Shown in pieces: positions 54,243 through 63,836 of a DNA stretch of 64,000 nt (positions are counted from its first letter, which is position 1; every line of letters begins with the position of its first letter). The stretch spans positions 1-64,000 of the forward strand of contig NZ_VCNG01000012.1 of the NCBI RefSeq assembly GCF_006227205.1, written 5' to 3'. This stretch comes from Pseudomonas sp. ICMP22404 (GTDB taxonomy: Bacteria > Pseudomonadota > Gammaproteobacteria > Pseudomonadales > Pseudomonadaceae). The translations under genes and the position numbers were made by a program. The notes under the pieces are model-generated. The model did no database searches. It saw nothing but the letters and a program-made list of their open reading frames with translations, and was not told where the DNA came from.

Positions 54243-54974
54243 TTGAGCGTTGATGCTGCCAAGCATGCCCGAGAATTGCTGCTCAAGGAATACCGTGGAA
54301 TGCTCTCCACCCATTCCAAATCCATGCCTGGATTTCCGTTCGGCTCCGTGGTGCCGTATTGCCTGGACGAGCAGGGCCGGCCGTTGATCCTGATCAGCCG
54401 CATCGCCCAGCACACCCACAACCTGCAGAAAGATCCCAAGTGTTCCATGCTGGTGGGCGAACGGGGCGCCGAAGACGTACAGGCCGTGGGGCGCCTGACC
54501 TACCTGGCCGAGGCACGGAAACTTGAAGACAGCGCCGCCATCGACGCTGCCGCCGAGCGTTACTACCGCTACTTCCCTGAGTCGCAGAACTACCACAAGG
54601 CCCACGATTTCGATTTCTGGGTGCTCGATCCGGTGCGCCATCGCTACATCGGCGGTTTTGGCGCCATCCACTGGGTCGACCGGATCACCTTGGCCAACCC
54701 CTTTGCCGGCAAAGCCGAGGCGAGCATGATCGAGCACATGAATGCGGATCACGCCAAGGCCATCGCCCATTACGTCGATCTGGCCGGCCTGCCCAGGACC
54801 GAAGCGGCGCAACTGGTGGGCATCGACAGCGAAGGCATGCATCTGCGCATTGGTCAGGGGCTGCATTGGTTGGCATTTCCAGCACCCTGCAATACGCCGA
54901 CACAAGTTCGCGAAGCCTTGGTTTATCTGGCCCACGCCGAAGAATGGCCGAAAAATGCAGAGGCCGACGCTTGA
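54243..54974 (+). CDS. HugZ/PNPOx-like FMN or haem-binding protein
   Basis: A 243-residue protein with an N-terminal pyridoxamine-phosphate-oxidase-like domain (STHSKSMPGFPFGSVVPYCLDE) and a C-terminal DUF2470 domain (MIEHMNADHAKAIAHYV). HugZ relatives degrade or bind haem; others bind flavin. It starts with TTG at 54243, preceded by GGGAG eight bases upstream, an unusual start codon. It is divergent from the SDR gene. Confidence 0.87.
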   Translation: MSVDAAKHARELLLKEYRGMLSTHSKSMPGFPFGSVVPYCLDEQGRPLILISRIAQHTHNLQKDPKCSMLVGERGAEDVQAVGRLTYLAEARKLEDSAAIDAAAERYYRYFPESQNYHKAHDFDFWVLDPVRHRYIGGFGAIHWVDRITLANPFAGKAEASMIEHMNADHAKAIAHYVDLAGLPRTEAAQLVGIDSEGMHLRIGQGLHWLAFPAPCNTPTQVREALVYLAHAEEWPKNAEADA

Positions 54975-55010
54975 ATTCACGAAAGGCCGACGTCATTTAG
55001 GTTTTCATAG

Positions 55011-55174
55011 CTAGTGGCCTGTGTGGCTAATTCGTGCACTCAACTTCGGCGCCAGGGTTTGTCAGCCTGCGTTGCCATTCCTCGCCGTAGCGGGGCTACG
55101 ACTCGTCATGGCGCCTTGCCTGGCAAGCCCTGACACTCGAATTTGAGTACTCGAATTAACGTACAGGCCACTAG
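55011..55174. repeat. 164-bp element with 23-24-bp terminal inverted repeats
   Basis: CTAGTGGCCTGTGTGGCTAA at 55011 and its inverted partner ending CAGGCCACTAG at 55174 flank a second inner inverted set (TCAGCCTGCGTTGCCA with GGCAAGCCCTGA) around CGCCGTAGCGGGGCTACGAC. No ORF is present. The shape is that of a small non-autonomous (MITE-like) or structured extragenic element. It is unlike the REP families. Confidence 0.6.
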
Positions 55175-55201
55175 GCATTCTTGCGTTGAGGAAACCATTT
55201 G

Positions 55202-55678
55202 ATGCGCCCTTTTTTATTGCTCTTTCTGCTGTTCCCGGTGTTGGAGCTGTTCGTATTCGTCAAGGTCAGCGGTGCGATCGGGTTTTTCCCGGCCCTGCTG
55301 CTGGTCATTCTCGGCTCGATGCTCGGCGTGTTCGTGTTGCGCATCGCCGGCCTCGCTACGGCCTTGCGTGCCCGTGAAAGCCTGAGCCGCGGCGAGCTGC
55401 CTGCCCAGACCATGCTCGAAGGCCTGATGCTGGCCCTGGGCGGTGGTCTGTTGATCCTGCCTGGCTTCATCAGCGACGTGGTGGGCCTGATCATGTTGCT
55501 GCCTTTCACCCGTCGGTTGCTGGCCAACAAGATGCGCCAGCGAGCCGAGGAACAGGCGATGCGTCAGCGGGCGTTTGCCGACGACCTGCAGCCCCGTGGT
55601 GGCCCGGCGCCGCGAGAACCCCTGGGCCGCGAGCCCAATGTGATCGAAGGCGAATTCGAGCACCGCGACTCCAAATAA
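55202..55678 (+). CDS. fxsA: FxsA family membrane protein
   Basis: A 158-residue protein with helices at about 3-22, 25-48 and 75-100 and the conserved LFVFVKVSGAIGFFPALLLVI and GGGLLILPGFISDVVG motifs. In E. coli overexpressed FxsA relieves F-plasmid exclusion of phage T7; its normal role is unknown. ATG 55202 follows GAGGAAACC; TTG 55199 is rejected. It lies directly upstream of groESL, as in other pseudomonads. Confidence 0.92.
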   Translation: MRPFLLLFLLFPVLELFVFVKVSGAIGFFPALLLVILGSMLGVFVLRIAGLATALRARESLSRGELPAQTMLEGLMLALGGGLLILPGFISDVVGLIMLLPFTRRLLANKMRQRAEEQAMRQRAFADDLQPRGGPAPREPLGREPNVIEGEFEHRDSK

Positions 55679-55687
55679 AACCCACCA

Positions 55688-55712
55688 CACGGCACCTTCG
55701 GGTGCCGTGTTC
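55688..55712 (+). terminator. fxsA terminator-like hairpin
   Basis: CACGGCACC-TTCG-GGTGCCGTG is a perfect 9-bp stem with a stable TTCG loop, 10 bp past the stop. The T-run is weak. Confidence 0.7.
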
Positions 55713-55747
55713 GTTTGTGCGATGAAGAAATTTTTTTCGGTCCGGCT

Positions 55748-55775
55748 CTTGTAATCCCCTTGTACGCCCTTATGT
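55748..55775 (+). promoter_or_regulatory. Candidate sigma-32 promoter of groESL
   Basis: CTTGTAA (55748-55754), a 12-bp spacer and CCCTTATGT (55767-55775) approximate the heat-shock consensus CTTGAAA-N11-16-CCCCATnT. It lies about 145 bp upstream of groES. Confidence 0.45.
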
Positions 55776-55918
55776 ATCGGTCACCGCAAGGTTTCCGGTG
55801 GCAACACCGGACAGACTTCCGCGGTTCGACTGACGAACCGCACCCGGCTCTGCCGGCTTTTGTTAAACCCGCCGGGACTACACCGGCCGATGAAAACCAA
55901 AATTAGGAGAGATCGACA

Positions 55919-56212
55919 ATGAAGCTTCGTCCTCTGCATGACCGCGTCGTCATCCGTCGCAGCGAAGAAGAGAAGAAATCCCTTGGCGGTATTGTCCTGC
56001 CAGGTTCGGCTGCCGAGAAAGCCAACCACGGTGAAGTTCTCGCTGTAGGTACCGGCCGTGTGCTGGACAACGGTGAAGTGCGTGCGCTGGCCGTGAAAGT
56101 GGGTGACAAGGTCGTGTTCGGCCCTTACTCCGGCAGCAACACAGTAAAAGTCGACGGCGAAGAACTGCTGGTCATGGGCGAGAGCGAAATCCTCGCTGTT
56201 CTCGAAGGCTGA
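55919..56212 (+). CDS. groS: Co-chaperonin GroES
   Basis: A 97-residue co-chaperonin cap. The N-terminal MKLRPLHDRVVIRR and the mobile loop (KSLGGIVLPGSAAEK) are typical. AGGAGAG precedes ATG 55919. It starts the groES-groEL operon with 50 bp between the genes. Confidence 0.98.
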   Translation: MKLRPLHDRVVIRRSEEEKKSLGGIVLPGSAAEKANHGEVLAVGTGRVLDNGEVRALAVKVGDKVVFGPYSGSNTVKVDGEELLVMGESEILAVLEG

Positions 56213-56262
56213 TTTCCCCGCTCATCTTCCCGCTACTACACAGTATTTAAGGAATATCGATC

Positions 56263-57906
<1,644 letters not shown>

Positions 57907-57927
57907 GCCAGCCTTACCCCTGCACTG

Positions 57928-57963
57928 AAAAACCCCGCCTGCGCAAGCAGGCGGGGTTTTTTA
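57928..57963 (+). terminator. groESL terminator
   Basis: AAAAACCCCGCCTGC-GCAA-GCAGGCGGGGTTTTTT is a perfect, GC-rich stem with a GCAA loop and T-run 22 bp after groEL. Confidence 0.95.
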
Positions 57964-58003
57964 TTGGCTGGCTTTGGAAGTACTTTCGTTATTCAGCCAA
58001 CTA

Positions 58004-58097
58004 CTGTGGGAGCCGAGCTTGCTCGCGATAGCGGTGGATCCGTTTGCAATGATGTCGGACATCCCGCTGTCATCGCGAGCAAGCTTGGCTCCCACAG
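58004..58097. repeat. REPIN between groEL and the PAP2 gene
   Basis: CTGTGGGAGCCGAGCTTGCT from 58004 faces an inverted copy ending at 58097 (AGCAAGCTTGGCTCCCACAG). Confidence 0.82.
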
Positions 58098-58109
58098 GTC
58101 CGATGCTGC

Positions 58110-58853
58110 TCAGGCATTGACCGGTTGTGCTTCGGCCAGGGGCTCTGCCCTCGTGGCCGGCCGATAGAGGACGAAGTAATAACACCCCAGGCTAATCAGC
58201 CAGCAGAACACCGCTGTCCACACGTTGTGCGAGAAGAAGTGTGCCCCTTGCATCATCCGGCCCACGGAGAACACCGTTCCCAGGGTGAAGGCAAGTATGA
58301 AGGCCCGTCGGGCCAGGCGCGGCTTGCGGTCGCGCAGTACGAAGAACAATGCGAACAGTGTAAATCCGGTGGCCGCATGGCCTCCGGGCCAGCATCTGCC
58401 CGGTTTGTGGGTGTCTGGCCGCGGGCTCAGCAGTTCACTGTAGGTTTCCTTGCCACCGAACTCCTTCAGGCTCCAGGGGCATTGCACCGCCGTCACCGCT
58501 TTCATCGGTGTGACGAAAGATGTCGCCAGCGCCAGGGAGAGCACCAGGCAGCCCAACTCACGTTTGAAGGGTTTAAGTCGGGTGACAAAAAAAGCGCTGA
58601 TGAAGCCGATGACGGAAAACACCGAAAAGGCGATGACCACTTGTTTCGCCCGGTCATGGAGGATGTCTTCCAGGAAAAAACTGTGTCGTCCAATGAAGTC
58701 GCCAGCGGCCGGGTCATAGAACAGCTGGGCAAGGTTCATGTCCAGGTCGGTCCATTCCAGCAAGATCAGAATGATCGCCGTAACGACGGGAATACCCAGA
58801 TATAGCCAGAAATTCAGGGGGCGAGGGGAAGAGCGTGGAACGCTTGACGGCAT
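58110..58853 (-). CDS. PAP2-family membrane phosphatase
   Basis: A 247-residue protein with about six membrane helices and the PAP2 motifs: KPGRCWPGGHAATGFTLF (PSGH-type motif with PGGHA) and GRMMQGAHFFSHNVW (the third motif, with His). Such enzymes remove phosphate from lipid A, undecaprenyl pyrophosphate or phosphatidylglycerol phosphate. It follows the LtaS-like gene on the same strand, suggesting joint work on envelope lipids (inference). A weak hairpin lies between the two. Confidence 0.88.
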   Translation of the reverse strand: MPSSVPRSSPRPLNFWLYLGIPVVTAIILILLEWTDLDMNLAQLFYDPAAGDFIGRHSFFLEDILHDRAKQVVIAFSVFSVIGFISAFFVTRLKPFKRELGCLVLSLALATSFVTPMKAVTAVQCPWSLKEFGGKETYSELLSPRPDTHKPGRCWPGGHAATGFTLFALFFVLRDRKPRLARRAFILAFTLGTVFSVGRMMQGAHFFSHNVWTAVFCWLISLGCYYFVLYRPATRAEPLAEAQPVNA

Positions 58854-58877
58854 GACGGATCCTGCACAAAGAAAGCG

Positions 58878-58903
58878 CCCCAGGCCATCCTCCCGGGGCA
58901 GTT
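58878..58903 (-). terminator. Hairpin after the LtaS-like gene
   Basis: On the minus strand GCCCC and GGGGC pair around GGGAGGATGGCCTG, followed by GCTTTCTTTG. It may partly terminate before the downstream PAP2 gene. Confidence 0.45.
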
Positions 58904-58906
58904 TGG

Positions 58907-60856
58907 TTAACGTTCGCTGACTTGCTCGGCACCCTCCATGGGTGCTCTCCAGCCAAGCAGCTGTTGCTTGAAGCCATAACTGGCGGTTTGGTAATACGTA
59001 ATGGCGCGGCCGATCAAAGGATCGTCACTGGTTGCCCGGGACTCGCGGCTTTCGGTCAGTGCATCATCATGCCGACGCAGGCCCTGACGCGGGCTGAGGA
59101 TCGCCAGATCCTTGCCGTCGAACAAGCCCAGATGCTGGTAATTGCCGACGACGACGCGGGGCGGTAACGGATTGTCCTGTAACAGGTTGCGACCGAAGAA
59201 GGTCGATCTGTAGTCCAGATTCAGCAACCCGAGCAAGGTCGGAGCCAGGTCAATCTGACTGGCGAGTTGGGCGTTTTCCCGTGGCTCGATCAGCTTTGGC
59301 GCGTAAATGAACAGCGGGATCTGATAGTTACTGATGGGCAGGTCTTCCTTGCCGGCGCTGCCAGCGGTGTGGTCGGCCACGAAGACGAAAATCGTATTAT
59401 CGAACCACGGTTTCTGCCGTGCCTGTTCCAGGAACTGACCAATTGCATAGTCGGTGTACTTGACCGCTCCATCCCGTCCGTTGCCGGATTTGATATCGAT
59501 CCGGTTATCCGGGTAGGTGTAGGGGCGATGGTTGGAGGTCGTCATCAATTGCAATAGAAACGGCTGCTGCTTGGCATAGTTGGCGTCGGCCAGTTTCAAC
59601 GTCTGCGTGTACAAGTCCTCATCGGCCATGCCCCAGGCATTCTTGAAGTGGATTTCGGACTCCTCGACGCTGCTCTGATCGACGACACGATAACCGTTGC
59701 CGCTGAAAAAAGCGTTCATGTTGTCGAAGTAGCCGCGGCCACCGTAGACGAACACGCTGTCGTAACCGATCGCGCTCAATTGTTGCCCCAGGCTGGCAAA
59801 GCCGCTTTCCCGGCCGATCCGCTTGACGATCGAACGTCCTGGCGTCGGCGGAATGGCCAGGGTAATGGCTTCCAGGCCACGGTCGGTACGGGTACCGGTG
59901 GCGTAGAAATTACTGAAATACAGGCTTTGCTTGCGCAAGGCATCCAGGTTGGGGGTCAGGTCGCGTTTGTCACCGTTGCTGCCCAGGTACTTGGCGCTGA
60001 GGCTTTCGATGGTCACCAGCACAATGTTCGGTTTGCGGAGGGTGCCGGGATTGTCGATCATCCGCCGGATGTCTTGTGGGTCTTCACCGATGAAACGTGT
60101 ATTGGGCTCGTTCAGTTCGGCGCGAATATGTTGGGCGACGGTCGCCGGGGCCAAGCTGCTGTAGAACTGTCCGTAGTCCAGTTCGTTGTTACGGAACGCA
60201 GCGAAGAACTGGTATGGCCCGTTGCTCGCCAACTCGTTCTGATAGGCGTTGCCGCCCTGGGCGCGTGGCGCATCCTGGCTGAGTAATTGCAGGCTCAGGC
60301 CGGCGACGGCGAGCAGGCCCAAGGCATTGACCAGGCGTCCGCGAACAGCGGGCAATGGGGCGTCCAGCGCGGCCTTGAGCGGTTTGCGCAAGGCCAGGCT
60401 CAAACCCACCGCCAGTACGGCGAGAATCGTCAGCAGGGTGCCGATCGGGTAGGACTCCAGTACGTTGTTCAACACCTCATCGGAATAGACCAGGTAGTCG
60501 ACGGCGATGAAGTTGAAGCGCACGCCGAACTCATCCCAGAACAGCCATTCGGCCACCGAGGTGAACAGCATGGCGAACAAACTGACCGTCAACAGTCCCT
60601 GAAGAAACCAGCGATGGCCGCGACGGCGCCACAAGGCCGCAGGACAAAGCAATAGATACAGGCCCAGCGGCAGGATTGCGTAGGCGAGGAAGCCCAAGTC
60701 ATACAACAGGCCAATGCCGAAGACCGAAAGGGCGCCACCACCGGATTCATCCAGGTGTGCCAACAGCAAAACGGTTCGGGTCAGCAGAAACACCACCAGC
60801 CAGGCGCCGGTGATCAGCAGCAAAAAGCGCATGGGCGCCATTTTCAAAAAGTCCAT
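58907..60856 (-). CDS. LtaS-type sulfatase / phosphoglycerol or phosphoethanolamine transferase
   Basis: A 649-residue protein with about five N-terminal helices (residues 1-200) and a periplasmic alkaline-phosphatase/sulfatase domain. NIVLVTIESLSAKYLG is the first metal motif, TGTRTDRGLEA carries the catalytic Thr, and FVFVADHTA the second metal site. Relatives make lipoteichoic acid, or transfer phosphoglycerol or phosphoethanolamine to osmoregulated glucans or lipid A. It is divergent from colR. A loose ColR-like motif lies at 60933-60948. Confidence 0.88.
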   Translation of the reverse strand: MDFLKMAPMRFLLLITGAWLVVFLLTRTVLLLAHLDESGGGALSVFGIGLLYDLGFLAYAILPLGLYLLLCPAALWRRRGHRWFLQGLLTVSLFAMLFTSVAEWLFWDEFGVRFNFIAVDYLVYSDEVLNNVLESYPIGTLLTILAVLAVGLSLALRKPLKAALDAPLPAVRGRLVNALGLLAVAGLSLQLLSQDAPRAQGGNAYQNELASNGPYQFFAAFRNNELDYGQFYSSLAPATVAQHIRAELNEPNTRFIGEDPQDIRRMIDNPGTLRKPNIVLVTIESLSAKYLGSNGDKRDLTPNLDALRKQSLYFSNFYATGTRTDRGLEAITLAIPPTPGRSIVKRIGRESGFASLGQQLSAIGYDSVFVYGGRGYFDNMNAFFSGNGYRVVDQSSVEESEIHFKNAWGMADEDLYTQTLKLADANYAKQQPFLLQLMTTSNHRPYTYPDNRIDIKSGNGRDGAVKYTDYAIGQFLEQARQKPWFDNTIFVFVADHTAGSAGKEDLPISNYQIPLFIYAPKLIEPRENAQLASQIDLAPTLLGLLNLDYRSTFFGRNLLQDNPLPPRVVVGNYQHLGLFDGKDLAILSPRQGLRRHDDALTESRESRATSDDPLIGRAITYYQTASYGFKQQLLGWRAPMEGAEQVSER

Positions 60857-60932
60857 TTACTACATTCCCTATAGATCAAATCGATAGCGCGAAAGTGTTG
60901 CGCCCTCACTGTAGTCAGGTTGTGAACCGATA

Positions 60933-60948
60933 GTGAAAACTTCATCAA
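60933..60948 (-). promoter_or_regulatory. Loose ColR-like site upstream of the LtaS-like gene
   Basis: The minus strand reads TTGATGAAGTTTTCAC, sharing TTTTCAC and the leading TTNA with the reported ColR motif (recalled), with several mismatches. Confidence 0.25.
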
Positions 60949-61099
60949 TAATGTGATCGTCCGAAGCCGTTGACGCATGTCGTTTCCGGTCCGTGTGCCG
61001 AGTGGGCGCACGAATTAGCCACATCACTGGTCCTGAGTCTTCATTGGCCGTAAGCTGCGCGGGCCAAGACGGCCGTTAACCGTATACGCAGAGGTGCCC

Positions 61100-61783
61100 A
61101 TGCGAATTCTATTGGTCGAAGACAACCGTGACATCCTGGCCAATCTGGCCGATTACCTGGGCCTCAAGGGCTATACCGTCGATTGCGCCCAGGACGGTCT
61201 GTCGGGCCTTCACCTGGCTGCGACCGAGCATTACGACCTGATCGTGCTCGATATCATGCTGCCGGGCATCGACGGCTACACCTTGTGCAAACGCCTGCGC
61301 GAAGATGCCCGGCGCGATACGCCGGTGATCATGCTCACCGCCCGGGATCAACTGGACGACCGCCTGCAAGGCTTCAAGTCCGGGGCCGATGATTACCTGA
61401 TCAAACCCTTCGCCCTGTCGGAGCTGGCGGCGCGGATCGAAGCGGTCATGCGCCGGGCCCAGGGGGGCGGGCGGCGTGCGTTGCAGGTCGGCGATCTGAG
61501 TTATGACCTCGATACCCTGGAGGTGACCCGCGAGGGCAAGCTGCTCAAGCTCAACCCGGTCGGCCTGAAGTTGCTGGCGGTACTGATGCAGAAGAGTCCT
61601 CACGTGTTGCGTCGGGAAATCCTTGAAGAAGCCTTGTGGGGCGATGACTGCCCGGACAGCGACAGCCTGCGCAGCCATGTCCACCAACTGCGCCAGGTGA
61701 TCGACAAACCGTTCGAAAAACCATTGCTGCATACCGTGCACGGTGTCGGTTATCGCCTGGCCGAGGGCCGCGATGGAGTTTAA
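61100..61783 (+). CDS. colR: Response regulator ColR
   Basis: A 227-residue OmpR-family regulator with receiver Asp51 (LIVLDIMLPG) and a C-terminal winged helix (about 130-220; RREILEEALWGDDCPDSDSL). I chose ATG 61100; a GTG at 61094 overlaps the Shine-Dalgarno sequence. ColRS maintains outer membrane function and root colonisation in fluorescent pseudomonads and responds to metal excess in P. putida. It overlaps colS. Confidence 0.93.
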   Translation: MRILLVEDNRDILANLADYLGLKGYTVDCAQDGLSGLHLAATEHYDLIVLDIMLPGIDGYTLCKRLREDARRDTPVIMLTARDQLDDRLQGFKSGADDYLIKPFALSELAARIEAVMRRAQGGGRRALQVGDLSYDLDTLEVTREGKLLKLNPVGLKLLAVLMQKSPHVLRREILEEALWGDDCPDSDSLRSHVHQLRQVIDKPFEKPLLHTVHGVGYRLAEGRDGV

Positions 61784-63050
61784 GCAGAGCCTTGCCCAAC
61801 GGATCATCATCGCGTTTGCCTTGATGAGCGCATTGGTGGCCGGAGCGTTCGCCATGGGAATCGTGGCAACGGTGCACCTGGTGGAGGAGAAGTTGATTTC
61901 CTCCGGGTTGGGCGGCGATCTGCAACGCCTGTTGCTGATGGACAGTGTCTCGGACTGGAATCATCGTCCGGAACCTGACCAGTTGTTCTATTTCAGCGGC
62001 GGCCAGGGTGATTTCGAACTGCCCAAGGATCTGCGCCATCTGGAGCCCGGCTTCCACGAGGTGTTTCGCGAACAATTGTCCTATCACGCCATGGTGGAGA
62101 TCGTTGACGGCCGGCATTACGTGTTGCTGCAGGACCAGAGCGACTTCGAAGAACGCGAGCGGGTGCTGTTCGCCGTGGTGCTGGTGGGCTTCGTGCTCAG
62201 CCTGGCCTTGGCGGTGTTCCTCGGCTGGATCCTGGCACGCCGGGTGATGGCGCCGGTGGTGCGCCTGGCCCGGCAAGTGCGGCACCGCGACCAGCTCCTC
62301 GGACTCGCCCCTCCGTTGGCGCCTGATTATGCCGCCGATGAAGTGGGTGAACTGGCGGTGGCGTTCGACGCGACACTGGGGCGTTTACGCCAGGCCTTGA
62401 CCCGCGAGCGGTTGTTTACCAGTGATGTCAGCCATGAATTGCGCACGCCGTTGATGGTCTTGGCGACCTCCTGCGAACTGTTGCTGGAAAACCCGGCGCT
62501 GGATCAACGTGGTCGTACCCAGGTCGAGCGCATCAGCCGCGCCAGTGAAGAGATGCGTGAGCTGGTGCAAACCTTCCTGATGCTGGCCAGGGCTCAGCGC
62601 GAAGATAGCGGCATGTCGCCTCGCCTGACCCTTGGTCAGGTGGCGGAAAATCTCCTTGGCGCATGGCGTGCGGCCATCGAATCCAAAGGCCTGACGCTGA
62701 TTTTCGAGCCGGGCCAGCCTGTGGATACGCCCTATAACGCCACGTTCCTGACGGCGGTCATGGGCAACCTGCTGCGCAATGCCTTGCACTACACCGACCA
62801 GGGCTTCATTCGCCTCACGCTCTGTGGGACTGGATTCGTGGTGGAGGACAGCGGTGTGGGCATTCCCGAGGAGAAGCGCGAGGCGATGTTCGAACCGTTC
62901 GTGCGCGGCAATGAAAAGCGCGGCGAGGGTCTTGGGTTGGGGTTGTCGCTGGTGCAGCGGATTTGCGAGAACCAGGGGTGGGTGGTGAGCCTCAGCACGA
63001 TGGAGCCTAACGGCTGCCGTTTTGAAGTGGAATTGAATCCGAAGGGGTGA
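61773..63050 (+). CDS. colS: Sensor kinase ColS
   Basis: A 425-residue kinase with a first helix (about 11-31), a periplasmic domain (about 32-135, rich in acidic and His residues, with EVFRE near 98-102), a second helix (about 137-160), HAMP, the phosphoacceptor motif DVSHELRTPLMVL and ATPase boxes NLLRNALHY, DSGVGI and GEGLGLGLSL. It starts at ATG 61773, inside the colR 3' end. It partners ColR; the periplasmic acidic motif is reported to sense iron or zinc. Confidence 0.92.
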   Translation: MEFKQSLAQRIIIAFALMSALVAGAFAMGIVATVHLVEEKLISSGLGGDLQRLLLMDSVSDWNHRPEPDQLFYFSGGQGDFELPKDLRHLEPGFHEVFREQLSYHAMVEIVDGRHYVLLQDQSDFEERERVLFAVVLVGFVLSLALAVFLGWILARRVMAPVVRLARQVRHRDQLLGLAPPLAPDYAADEVGELAVAFDATLGRLRQALTRERLFTSDVSHELRTPLMVLATSCELLLENPALDQRGRTQVERISRASEEMRELVQTFLMLARAQREDSGMSPRLTLGQVAENLLGAWRAAIESKGLTLIFEPGQPVDTPYNATFLTAVMGNLLRNALHYTDQGFIRLTLCGTGFVVEDSGVGIPEEKREAMFEPFVRGNEKRGEGLGLGLSLVQRICENQGWVVSLSTMEPNGCRFEVELNPKG

Positions 63051-63090
63051 GTGCGTTCTTGTAAAATCCTGTAACCATTGAGAAGGTTGC

Positions 63091-63106
63091 ATGACTTTTT
63101 TTTCAC
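63091..63106 (+). promoter_or_regulatory. ColR-like box upstream of the methyltransferase gene
   Basis: ATGACTTTTTTTTCAC matches the reported ColR motif (pyrimidine-rich, A(C/G)NN(T/C)TTTTTCAC; recalled) at all but the first position. It lies 58-73 bp upstream of the methyltransferase start. Confidence 0.45.
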
Positions 63107-63163
63107 AAAGCGATGACACACCGATTTATAAGGTTGGACCTGTCTGAAATGGAGGTCTCCTTA

Positions 63164-63832
63164 ATGTCCAAACCCGTCAAGCTCGATTTTTCCGAAAAGT
63201 ACGACGAGCAGCATGCCCAGAAATACTTCCATAAGCATCGAAGCGGCTTGAGTCGCCGTCTCTCCAATTGGCGAGATCAACAACTGGCCAAGCGTGCATT
63301 GGCACTTGCCGGTGACCCGGGGCTGGTATTGGATCTGCCTTGCGGTGCCGGACGCTTCTGGTCCTTGCTGGCCGAAAAACCGAATCGCGTTATCATCGGC
63401 GCGGACAATTCCGAGGCGATGATCAAGACTGCAATGGAGTCTCAACCCGCTGATGTCGTAAAACGGGTACAACCCTTGCACACATCTGCGTTTGACATCG
63501 CCTTGCCTGATAACGCCGTCGACAGCATTTTTTGCATGCGTCTGCTTCATCACATTGGTGAACCTGCGCATCGACTGGCCATTCTGAAGGAGTTCGCGCG
63601 TGTCAGCCGCGACAGCGTGATTATTTCATTGTGGGTCGATGGCAATTTCAAGGCCTGGAAACGCAAGCGTCAGGAGCGTAACCGTGGGCAGAAAGACTAC
63701 CAGAATCGATTTGTGTTACCGGTCGCTACAGTAGAGGAAGAGTTTCGGCAGGCTGGGTTTCGTATCCAGGAACAACTGGACTTCATACCGCTCTATGCCA
63801 TGTGGCGAGTTTATGTATTACGCAAGAGGTAA
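63164..63832 (+). CDS. SAM-dependent methyltransferase of the colRS cluster (WarA-like)
   Basis: A 222-residue class I methyltransferase with the SAM motif LVLDLPCGAGRFW and a second motif PDNAVDSIFCMRLLHHI. The start MSKPVKLDFSEKYD (63164) has GGAGG eight bases upstream. In P. fluorescens a methyltransferase/wapQ operon follows colRS and is ColR-regulated (recalled); this is that position. Its substrate, possibly lipopolysaccharide, is unproven. Confidence 0.85.
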   Translation: MSKPVKLDFSEKYDEQHAQKYFHKHRSGLSRRLSNWRDQQLAKRALALAGDPGLVLDLPCGAGRFWSLLAEKPNRVIIGADNSEAMIKTAMESQPADVVKRVQPLHTSAFDIALPDNAVDSIFCMRLLHHIGEPAHRLAILKEFARVSRDSVIISLWVDGNFKAWKRKRQERNRGQKDYQNRFVLPVATVEEEFRQAGFRIQEQLDFIPLYAMWRVYVLRKR

Positions 63833-63836
63833 CAGC

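Noticed and set aside
55214..55690. 158-codon minus-strand ORF opposite fxsA
   Set aside because: A Gln/Arg/Glu-rich shadow of fxsA's hydrophobic codons.
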